Source: an uncultured Collinsella sp. (GTDB lineage Bacteria; Actinomycetota; Coriobacteriia; Coriobacteriales; Coriobacteriaceae). Taken from it: 11,634 nt of DNA. Within the stretch, counting starts at the first letter, position 1. Each line of letters begins with the position of its first letter. This document shows, piece after piece, positions 5,914 through 11,634 of this stretch. The notes under the pieces were generated by a model, which saw only the letters and a program-made list of their open reading frames with translations, was not told where the DNA came from and did no database searches. The translations under genes and the position numbers were made by a program. The stretch is taken from contig CAKUCJ010000017.1 in the NCBI GenBank assembly GCA_934643435.1, forward strand, positions 1 to 11,634, given 5' to 3'.

Positions 5914-8900
5914 GGTGGTTTCCTCCTATTGGTTGTTGTTACTGAGCAGCCTTTGCAGATAGACCGCATTTTGAGCATGACCATGTCCAGGTCCTCGTTG
6001 TAGAACAGGCCCTTGTCCTGGACCGCCCTGCTAATATCGGGCGCGGTAATCGCGACGCCGTATTCGTCCTGGAACACATCGATCAGGTCGCCCACCTCGA
6101 TGGGCCCCTTTTGCCTCACGACGTACTCGACCGCATCGCCCGACGAGAACGGACCCTCCTTGCGGCAGAACATGTAGACGCCGCTAAAGCGCGTGCGCCT
6201 TATGTGCTCTTGGGCCAGGCCGTACAGAACGATCGAATCGTAAAACGAATTGTCGAAACCGCATTCGTCGACCACGGCGTCGAGCTTGTGCATAAAGCCC
6301 TGCTTGCGCAGGCTCGTCACGGTAAATGGCACGCCGGGCTCGGTGCGGGCAAACAGGGAGCATGCGTAGCTGCCCAGGTCGATGCGACGAACACCTGTCG
6401 ATTCGCTCAGACGCTTGAGCGAGATAAACGAATCGCGGTTGCACTCGATAAAGGTAAAGTTGCGCAGCAGCGGCGTAATGGCATTCCTAAATTCGGGATG
6501 GTTGATGACTTCGTCGCCAAAACCCGGGGAGCCGAAGGCAAAGCTGTCGCGCGACATGAGCAGGTTCGTAAACGAGCGCCGCAGGTCCACGCCTTCCCTG
6601 ACGATGAGGTCCCTCGAGATTTCCAGGCCAAGGGGCGCCAGCGTCTGGTCGTTGACGAGTCGATCAGTCGTAGCGCCAAACTTGGCGGCAAAACTCGCCT
6701 CGACATACGGCAACGAGACGTAGTCGTCGGTCACCATGTCTTTGATGAACTGCTGCTGCTCGGCCGTAAGGTCGCTGTCGACATACGAGTAGCGGCCGTT
6801 GCGCAGATACGCGTTCATGTCGCGCAGGTAGTTTCCGCGAACCGTCCTGGCGTCCACGCAATATGCATCCGCGTACCGCTGGGCAAAGTCCTCGCGCGAC
6901 AGCTCGGTGCCCGCATCGTGCAGCACGCCGAGCATTTGGTTTTTGCGGTCCGTTTTGCCCAGGCGGATCAGCGGCATCGCGCCCATCTCCAGGCCGGGAA
7001 TGGAACCCGGACGCACAAACGATCGAATGATCTCGTAGAGTTCCTCGTCGTCGTGCACGTCGTACAGGTCGCACAGCTCCTGGTTCTCGCGCAGGATGAG
7101 GCCCGTACCGCATTCGATGTTGCGTGCCACGGCGAGCGTCAGAATCTGACGCAGCTCGGACGTAAAGCGGCTGTCGACCTTGTAGGAACGGATCTTGTTG
7201 GCGCGAGCCACCAAGAACATGTGCGTACCGCGTAGCTCGTTAAGGCACCGGACATCGTCGGTGGGCAGCGCGAGCGTCAGCTTGTAGCCGCACTTGTTGT
7301 CTTCCAAAAACAGCTGGTACCTGCTGCGGAGATCTTTGAGGTTGTGGTATTCCTTGACGGCTCCGGACTCGGCAAAGGCGCGCAGCGCGACGCTGCGCGT
7401 GGAGAGGTTGCCCATCTTGTTGCGTGCGATCTGCTCGAGCTGGGACGCGTTACTTGCCTCGGTGCTTACAGGGGTTCGCGGCGCATCGGTAGCTGACCTG
7501 CGGTTGAGCTGCGCTATCCTCTCGCGCCATTCCTGCGGCAGCGTGCGGTCGTTTGCGGCAAGGCGCAGGCTAAACTTGCTCGAGATCTTAACGGTTTTTA
7601 GGTAGCCAAAGACCACCGGAGGCGCCTGCGTGATCTTGCAAAACGCGTCCTCGGTCAGGTCATAGCGCTGGTACAGCGGGGCGAATCGGTCCTCGTCAAG
7701 GTGCGGGCGGTTGACCAGCAGGTCGGCACGGCGCTGACGAAGCTGCCCCAGGCCGGCGGGCTTGTGGGGGTAATCCATAAGGGGCTTGTCGCTAAAGATC
7801 CAGCGCAGCAGGTCGGCATCGTCGCTGGGCAGCAACGCCAGCCATGCCTCGATGGACATGGGGCCTTTACTGGTGAGGTTCTCGATCTTGCCGGCGAAGG
7901 GCTTTGCCGGCTGCTCCTGGACCGGGACGGGAGCGGGTTCCGGAGCAGTGGCGGGCTCTGGGGCCGGGGCGGGCACGGGAGCCACCGCCGGCTCGGGCGC
8001 GGAAATCGACTCAGGTTCAGCTACCGGTTCGACCGCCGACACAGGCTTTTCCTCTGTCTGATCGTCGACATTTTCAACCGAGATGTTCCCAAAGTACGCA
8101 CGAACCACTCGACAGACAGACGGCTCAAGATCCTTATCGATCTGCGCATATTTAAGCGGTATAGTACCCCGACCGTACACGCGCTTCATATACAGGTAGG
8201 CAGGCTGCTCGGTGTGCGTTAGGCCGTAAAACTCCTCGGCAGCTACCTCATACGTCTTAAAGAGCGGACCGAAGGTATCGATGTCGAATGTCGGTCGTGC
8301 CGCCATGAGGGCATTGTAACGCTCGCGGATTTTCCAGGCAGACTTAGCAAGGTTATCAATCCAACGAGCTGGCTTATCATCAATGAGCATATAGCCCATC
8401 AGGGTGCGATCTTGATACGCAAGATCTGTAAACCACCTGTTGAACTTTGTAACGTCCTGGTCAATAGCCAGCGCGAGAGCCTGCGTCACCGTAAGGTCCT
8501 GCGCCGCCGGCTGATCAGGCTCACATGGAGACTCCGGCTCGCAGGCCTTGCCCTGGGCGCCTGCCATGCTATCCGACTGAGGCTTATCGACCGATGCAAT
8601 AACATTAATTACAGTATTAGAATCTACACAGGTAGAAACCACATTAAGTGACTCAATATTTTCCTGATCATGCGGCAGCTCGAAGTCCAGACGCTTAAAC
8701 GTTTTTACGGCAGCGTTAAAGGCGGGATATTCGTTTTTGAACTCGGTGAGCACCGAATTCACAGCCTTGTCTTCGGCTGCGCCCGTAGCGAGCTTTCCCG
8801 CCAGCCTAATGCAAAAGAGCAGCCGGAACGAGGGCTCGTTCACAGGCAGACCCTCGCGCCGCAACCTGCCGATAGCATCACCAGCAAGTCCGTTAACCGT

Positions 8901-10688
8901 TTTAGCGCGCTCAACAGGCATATTGACGGGCGGATACCAGCCCCCTATCGCCGCCTGACGGGCAAGTTCAATTTCGTGCTTGGTTCTTCCGAGCTTCAAT
9001 TGTCCCGATGGCCAATCGTTCAACGCAGACATAATCGAATGCAGCTCGCCCGAAGTGAGACCCTTTTCACGAAGCTCCTTCCAGTTGTACGCAAGCAATT
9101 CGGGCAAATTGTGGATACGATAGTTCCACTTTAATTTGCGTTGTAAGGCTAGGGAAATCGAGAGATTCCACAGCGATAGCGGTTCGCCGCCGCTTGAAAA
9201 TATGGTGCCAAGCAATTCAGTTGCTGGACCTTTAACATCCGTATACGCGCAGCATTCGAGCCCGATGCTACGCAGATTACCAAACACATCAAACGCCAAT
9301 TTCGTGTTGCCCGAGAGCTTGCCGAGCTCCGGCGCCTGCGCGCGGTACTGCGGAGAAAGGGGCAGGGCATAGGTTCGAAGCTGCATCTCGAAGGCAGCAC
9401 GCACGTTCTCATCGTCGGCTTTGCCCAGCTCGCGAACGAGACCAAACACATCGCGAATCTCTTGTTTGTCGAGGTAAGCGACCTGAGCCTCACTATCGAA
9501 CACACAGCGCGGGTCATCCCAGCCACTCAGATACTTGGGGCGCTCGAGCTTTTTAATGGCGTCCTTGGAAGCCGCAAACTCGGACGTAGCTATGGCCTCA
9601 GGCTCGGGCTCGGAGACGGATGCAACCTCGACTTTGGTGTCCTCGACGGTCGCGGCATCTTCAACGGGTTCGAGCTCAGATTCAAACGCAAACGCGGGCT
9701 GCTCGGGCTCGGCTGCAGCCTCGGTCTCAGACTTGCCGGTAGTCCCAGCATCAACAACGGCCGTCACGGTCTCAAGCCCATCGGAGAAGGAAATGGCTAG
9801 CTGCTGTGGCTCGGAAAACAACGTGAGCTCGGGACGCGCGGGCTGTACAGGCTCTTGCTGTTCCGACTGCACGGGGTCCTGCTGCTCGGACGTCGCCGTC
9901 ACTGGCTCAGCGGCTTCCGTCACAGGCTCCGCCGCCGACTCATATCCCATAAGGGACAAGCCATCTGCTGGCTTCTTGTCATACGAAACACCCACGGCAA
10001 CGGGGATAGGCCAACTACGCCCATTAACCTTCAGCTGCTCAAGGGTCGAATCCGCGCGCAACGATATGGGACCAATGGCCTTCGCCGCAGGAGCCTCGGG
10101 GGCAACGGGCTCTACAGCGACGACCTCAGCGTCCGCGAACTCCGAGACTTCGGGCTCAGCAGCCTCGTCATCAATTGCCACGTCTCCATCTGCCATGACC
10201 TCGGCATCTTGGGACTCAGCATCCTCAATTTCAACGCTATCCACGCCTTCGATTTCGACGACTTCGGGCTCCGCGTCCTTAGGCTCATCGACATCAGGCT
10301 CGACGGCTTCAGGCTCATCGGCTTCATCCTCGACGGTCTCGTCCTCAACATCTTCGGACTCAGCGGTCTTGGGCTCATTATTCTCGTCTTCAATTACTTC
10401 GGACTCAATGGTATCGGCCGCTTCCGGCTCCCCTACAGGCTCCACCGCTTCGACGGCCACGTCAGGCGCCATGCGGTACTCGCCGTTGGCATACAAAAGC
10501 TCACCATCTATAACCAATTGGGCAAGCGCGCGTTCGTATGCCTCATTAATGGTGCGATACACGTTCGAGCGCACCAGCGCTTCGTGCAGCGGAGCATCAG
10601 CTTGCGCGACCGCATTCTTAATAAGAGACTCGAAATATGCGCCTACGTATATTGAATCGTTTGTTGCACTCGTATCGTTGTTATACAT
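5910..10688 (-). CDS. 1592-residue multidomain protein, winged-helix-like ends, duplicated central domain
   Basis: I do not recognise this protein as a named family. Residues 15-75 resemble a winged helix, ending in a beta hairpin (ELLYANGEYRMA). An acidic linker of repeated Glu/Asp-Ala-Val-Pro units spans about 78-205, and a second Glu/Pro-rich stretch spans 250-375. A globular region follows (376-675). Two related domains follow (733-867 and 943-1062), separated by a Pro-Ala-Pro-Glu linker (875-932). The C-terminal third (1075-1592) appears to hold several small helical or winged-helix modules: a weak helix-hairpin-helix or RNA polymerase alpha-CTD-like GNLSTRSVALRAFAESG (1093-1109), an HTH-like SREDFAQRYADAYCVDARTV (1264-1283) and a final winged helix-like QKGPIEVGDLIDVFQDEYG (1526-1544). 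No nuclease, methylase or ATPase motif is seen. The ATG at 10688 is preceded by only a weak GGGGGT. It is the first gene of the leftward operon and overlaps the ParB-like gene by 4 bases. A large DNA-binding scaffold or sensor is a guess. Confidence 0.88.
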   Translation of the reverse strand: MYNNDTSATNDSIYVGAYFESLIKNAVAQADAPLHEALVRSNVYRTINEAYERALAQLVIDGELLYANGEYRMAPDVAVEAVEPVGEPEAADTIESEVIEDENNEPKTAESEDVEDETVEDEADEPEAVEPDVDEPKDAEPEVVEIEGVDSVEIEDAESQDAEVMADGDVAIDDEAAEPEVSEFADAEVVAVEPVAPEAPAAKAIGPISLRADSTLEQLKVNGRSWPIPVAVGVSYDKKPADGLSLMGYESAAEPVTEAAEPVTATSEQQDPVQSEQQEPVQPARPELTLFSEPQQLAISFSDGLETVTAVVDAGTTGKSETEAAAEPEQPAFAFESELEPVEDAATVEDTKVEVASVSEPEPEAIATSEFAASKDAIKKLERPKYLSGWDDPRCVFDSEAQVAYLDKQEIRDVFGLVRELGKADDENVRAAFEMQLRTYALPLSPQYRAQAPELGKLSGNTKLAFDVFGNLRSIGLECCAYTDVKGPATELLGTIFSSGGEPLSLWNLSISLALQRKLKWNYRIHNLPELLAYNWKELREKGLTSGELHSIMSALNDWPSGQLKLGRTKHEIELARQAAIGGWYPPVNMPVERAKTVNGLAGDAIGRLRREGLPVNEPSFRLLFCIRLAGKLATGAAEDKAVNSVLTEFKNEYPAFNAAVKTFKRLDFELPHDQENIESLNVVSTCVDSNTVINVIASVDKPQSDSMAGAQGKACEPESPCEPDQPAAQDLTVTQALALAIDQDVTKFNRWFTDLAYQDRTLMGYMLIDDKPARWIDNLAKSAWKIRERYNALMAARPTFDIDTFGPLFKTYEVAAEEFYGLTHTEQPAYLYMKRVYGRGTIPLKYAQIDKDLEPSVCRVVRAYFGNISVENVDDQTEEKPVSAVEPVAEPESISAPEPAVAPVPAPAPEPATAPEPAPVPVQEQPAKPFAGKIENLTSKGPMSIEAWLALLPSDDADLLRWIFSDKPLMDYPHKPAGLGQLRQRRADLLVNRPHLDEDRFAPLYQRYDLTEDAFCKITQAPPVVFGYLKTVKISSKFSLRLAANDRTLPQEWRERIAQLNRRSATDAPRTPVSTEASNASQLEQIARNKMGNLSTRSVALRAFAESGAVKEYHNLKDLRSRYQLFLEDNKCGYKLTLALPTDDVRCLNELRGTHMFLVARANKIRSYKVDSRFTSELRQILTLAVARNIECGTGLILRENQELCDLYDVHDDEELYEIIRSFVRPGSIPGLEMGAMPLIRLGKTDRKNQMLGVLHDAGTELSREDFAQRYADAYCVDARTVRGNYLRDMNAYLRNGRYSYVDSDLTAEQQQFIKDMVTDDYVSLPYVEASFAAKFGATTDRLVNDQTLAPLGLEISRDLIVREGVDLRRSFTNLLMSRDSFAFGSPGFGDEVINHPEFRNAITPLLRNFTFIECNRDSFISLKRLSESTGVRRIDLGSYACSLFARTEPGVPFTVTSLRKQGFMHKLDAVVDECGFDNSFYDSIVLYGLAQEHIRRTRFSGVYMFCRKEGPFSSGDAVEYVVRQKGPIEVGDLIDVFQDEYGVAITAPDISRAVQDKGLFYNEDLDMVMLKMRSICKGCSVTTTNRRKPP
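5921..5927 (-). promoter_or_regulatory. Strong ribosome binding site of the ParB-like gene
   Basis: The minus strand reads AGGAGGA AACCACC ATG, a near-perfect Shine-Dalgarno sequence with 7-base spacing, placed within the 3' end of the 1592-residue gene. With the ATGA overlap it allows both coupled and independent initiation, possibly giving more ParB-like protein than its giant upstream neighbour. Confidence 0.7.
7587..7790 (-). repeat. Internal protein duplication, copy B (residues 967-1034)
   Basis: This encodes the second copy of a domain in the 1592-residue protein. Aligned without gaps over 68 residues to copy A, it shares 19 identities, including an opening DKP, RP followed by DxDxF and PL, then Y, F and T at fixed positions. 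It is divergent, so the duplication is old and functional rather than a recent slippage event. Confidence 0.65.
7893..8066 (-). repeat. Pro-Ala-Pro-Glu linker-coding tract between the duplicated domains
   Basis: Residues 875-932 repeat variants of APEPA, PAPAPEP and VEPVAEPE. The tract is rigid, extended linker in style and joins domain copies A and B. The DNA is an imperfect GGCTC/GGGGC-type repeat. Confidence 0.7.
8175..8378 (-). repeat. Internal protein duplication, copy A (residues 771-838)
   Basis: This encodes the first copy of the duplicated domain of the 1592-residue protein. It pairs with copy B, starting 196 residues later. The shared frame is DKP...R.R...L...RP..D.D.F.PL...Y......F...T. 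The surrounding context also matches: both copies are preceded by an aspartate-rich helix and followed by a region reading roughly K-(F/Y)-x-x-(I/L). Confidence 0.65.
8583..8670 (-). other. AT-rich pocket inside the 1592-residue gene
   Basis: About 34% G+C over roughly 90 bases, far below the rest of the gene. It encodes the linker region around residues 674-702 (for example NTVINVIASV) just before duplicated domain A. It stays in frame. It may mark a join between modules of different origin, or simply a weakly selected linker. Confidence 0.4.
10074..10457 (-). repeat. Acidic low-complexity repeat tract
   Basis: Residues 78-205 of the 1592-residue protein consist of short variants of DEPEAVEPD, EDETVEDEA and similar, encoded by imperfect repeats of GGCTCATCG/GCCTCAACG-like units. 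Such DNA is prone to length change by slippage. The protein segment is expected to be disordered and strongly negative, a possible DNA mimic or flexible tether. Confidence 0.7.
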
Positions 10689-10789
10689 ACAGAAACGACC
10701 CCCAAGAATCCATGGCGCAACCTACCGGCTACGTCGGGAAATAAGGAAGATGATTGCTATTACTACTTCATACGCCACTTGTGAGCGTT

Positions 10790-10818
10790 TTTGTTTAGCA
10801 ACATTTTGTTGCGCAACA
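10790..10818. repeat. Tandem operator-like repeats TTTGTTNNGCAACA
   Basis: TTTGTTTAGCAACA (10790-10803) and TTTGTTGCGCAACA (10805-10818) match at 12 of 14 positions, differ only in the two central bases and start 15 bases apart. Each contains a TGTT/AACA dyad. They lie between two divergent promoters, a typical place for a dimeric helix-turn-helix regulator. The regulator is not identified. Confidence 0.6.
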
Positions 10819-10820
10819 AA
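10805..10820. promoter_or_regulatory. Perfect 16-bp palindrome, probable operator
   Basis: TTTGTTGCGCAACAAA is exactly self-complementary over 16 bp, with no unpaired loop. That favours a protein-binding dyad over an RNA hairpin. It includes the second of the two tandem repeats and lies 117 bases upstream of the leftward start and about 170 bases upstream of the rightward start. Confidence 0.6.
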
Positions 10821-10894
10821 TCAACTGCGCATATGCAGATAAGCGGTAGTTTTAATCGGTGAACGGCAATGGGGGCCACTTAGAGAGTGTTTTA

Positions 10895-10922
10895 TTTTCA
10901 TCGACTCTGCGGCAATTAAAAT
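10895..10922 (+). promoter_or_regulatory. Candidate rightward promoter
   Basis: TTTTCA at 10895-10900 (four of six to TTGACA), a 16-base spacer, and TAAAAT at 10917-10922 (five of six to TATAAT) lie about 70 bases upstream of the ATG at 10990. They would give a leader of about 60 bases. The match is modest and other AT-rich hexamers are nearby. Confidence 0.25.
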
Positions 10923-10978
10923 GAACCTGTGCGCGGTTATGCCCGCGCCCCACGCGCCCCACTTGTCCGCACATCTTC

Positions 10979-10983
10979 AGGAG
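10979..10983 (+). promoter_or_regulatory. Ribosome binding site of the rightward gene
   Basis: AGGAG lies 6 bases before the ATG at 10990. It decides this start over an in-frame ATG at 10939, which lacks a ribosome site and would add a run of Pro/His/Ala residues with no protein-like character. Confidence 0.65.
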
Positions 10984-10989
10984 TCCGCA

Positions 10990-11634
10990 ATGGCCAGACT
11001 GTTTAGCCCCAGCGAAGCAAAAGCGATCGTCTCGAAGGCCCACGAGTTGCTGGACGACATACAGGTCATTTCGAGGGCAACGGCATTTGGACCCGATGGC
11101 TTTAGGGGCGCGATCGCGCAAGCCAAAACGGACACGCTGAACAAGGAGCTTCGAAAGATAAAGCTCAGCGACCTTAAAGTAACGAAGGGCGCACAGAAGA
11201 GGCTCAAAGCTCAAAACATTAATACGGCATACGACATTTACTGCCACGGTGAATTGGCGAAAGATGATGGCTATTTCAATATACTCGTCCGCATGGCGAA
11301 TGAATGCGCCGATGCAATCCGCAAACTCTATCGACCCAAACCGAAGAGCACCCATATGCGCGACGCTCTCTTTTTTGCCGCGCGCTACTACAAGTCCCAG
11401 CAACTTGCCGAAACCTACGCGTCTGCGATACATGATGCCCGCACCGTTCTTGAGGACTGCGATGTTCTTAACCAGAACAGCGGTAGACTTCGCTGGCTTT
11501 TACTGAATGCCGCCGACAAGCAGATGACCGAGGCCGCATATCGTCGCCTCGTGCAATTCACGGGTACCGCTAACAGCAATTTTCTGAGCGACGGCCGTCG
11601 GCGTGCGGACAACATTCTTGGCGTGAACACAAGC
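10990..11634 (+). CDS. Unrecognised protein, N-terminal 215 residues (runs off the right edge)
   Basis: The frame is open from the ATG at 10990 to the window end, 215 codons with no stop. It begins MARLFSPSEAKAIVSKAHEL. Residues 55-85 (RKIKLSDLKVTKGAQKRLKA, then INTAYDIY) resemble a helix-hairpin-helix of the RNA polymerase alpha-CTD kind. The remainder is helical and basic, with stretches such as MRDALFFAARYYKSQQLAET (123-142) and RLRWLLLNAADKQMTEAAYR (166-185). No catalytic motif is present in the visible part; one could lie beyond the edge, for example if this is the N-terminus of a larger helicase or ATPase. AGGAG precedes the start by 6 bases. It is divergent from the defence operon and shares the control region with it, so it may be a regulator or another module component. 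The opposite strand is open from 11433 to 10852 but has no ribosome site and an unlikely composition. Confidence 0.72.
   Translation, partial: MARLFSPSEAKAIVSKAHELLDDIQVISRATAFGPDGFRGAIAQAKTDTLNKELRKIKLSDLKVTKGAQKRLKAQNINTAYDIYCHGELAKDDGYFNILVRMANECADAIRKLYRPKPKSTHMRDALFFAARYYKSQQLAETYASAIHDARTVLEDCDVLNQNSGRLRWLLLNAADKQMTEAAYRRLVQFTGTANSNFLSDGRRRADNILGVNTS

Larger units (their letters stand above)
10689..10989. promoter_or_regulatory. Divergent intergenic control region
   Basis: This 301-base stretch separates the leftward 1592-residue gene from the rightward gene at 10990 and must hold promoters for both. It contains the tandem dyads at 10790-10820 and a modest rightward promoter candidate. 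No convincing leftward -35/-10 pair was found. The only minus-strand ribosome-site-like sequence next to the 10688 start is GGGGGT. No small gene with good support was seen in it. Confidence 0.6.

Noticed and set aside
4363..6003. 546-residue rightward open frame
   Set aside because: Antisense to the ParB-like and helicase genes; its length is explained by high GC at third positions of the real genes.
10074..10457. CRISPR or tandem-repeat array
   Set aside because: The repeats are short, imperfect and in frame with a coding sequence. They have no constant repeat/spacer pattern and encode an acidic linker.
10805..10820. Transcription terminator
   Set aside because: The perfect palindrome has no loop and is not followed by a T run, and it lies between divergent starts, so an operator is more likely.
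9535..10842. 435-residue serine-rich rightward open frame
   Set aside because: It is the complement of the acidic and proline-rich linker repeats of the 1592-residue gene; the serine/alanine repeats are a direct consequence of that repetitive DNA.
10852..11433. 193-residue leftward open frame
   Set aside because: It overlaps the rightward gene at 10990, which has AGGAG with 6-base spacing and a balanced helical protein. The leftward frame has no ribosome site and reads as Cys/Arg/Gly-rich shadow.

Overview
The window is a defence-island fragment from a bacterium of fairly high GC (rough estimate high 50s percent). G/C-rich third positions explain the many long antisense frames. Strong AGGAGG-type ribosome sites and tightly packed operons fit an actinobacterium, perhaps a Coriobacteriia member such as Collinsella. 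That placement is only an impression from base composition and protein style. No rRNA, tRNA, CRISPR array, insertion sequence or prophage gene was seen.

Almost everything is one leftward (minus-strand) gene train. From its upstream end at 10688 to the left edge it holds: (1) a 1592-residue multidomain protein with winged-helix-like ends, long acidic and proline-rich linkers and an internally duplicated domain; (2) a 410-residue ParB-like protein; (3) a 642-residue SNF2-type superfamily 2 helicase with an unusual motif I; (4) a 316-residue protein with a Pro/Glu linker and a coiled-coil tail; then the first three genes of a BREX phage-defence locus, (5) brxA, (6) brxB and (7) the first 128 codons of brxC, cut by the window edge. 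Genes 1-4 are coupled by a 4-base overlap, a 0-base junction and a 3-base gap. brxA-brxB-brxC are likewise packed (3 and 9 bases). Between the two blocks lie 105 bases (54 if a longer TTG-started brxA is used).

A divergent rightward gene begins at 10990 and runs off the right edge. It is separated from the leftward train by a 301-base AT-richer intergenic region. This region carries two near-identical dyads 15 bp apart (TTTGTTNNGCAACA), one embedded in a perfect 16-bp palindrome, which look like tandem operator sites.

The BREX assignment rests on clear family signatures: the DUF1819-like BrxA, the DUF1788-like BrxB and the BrxC N-terminus with its P-loop. BREX normally blocks phage replication and marks self DNA by PglX methylation. 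pglX, pglZ and brxL would be expected to the left, outside the window. The four genes ahead of brxA are not a standard part of any BREX type I know. Their coupling, shared linker style and mix of DNA-binding, ParB-like and translocase modules make them the best candidate here for an undescribed defence module or BREX accessory cassette. That is inference from layout, not demonstrated function.
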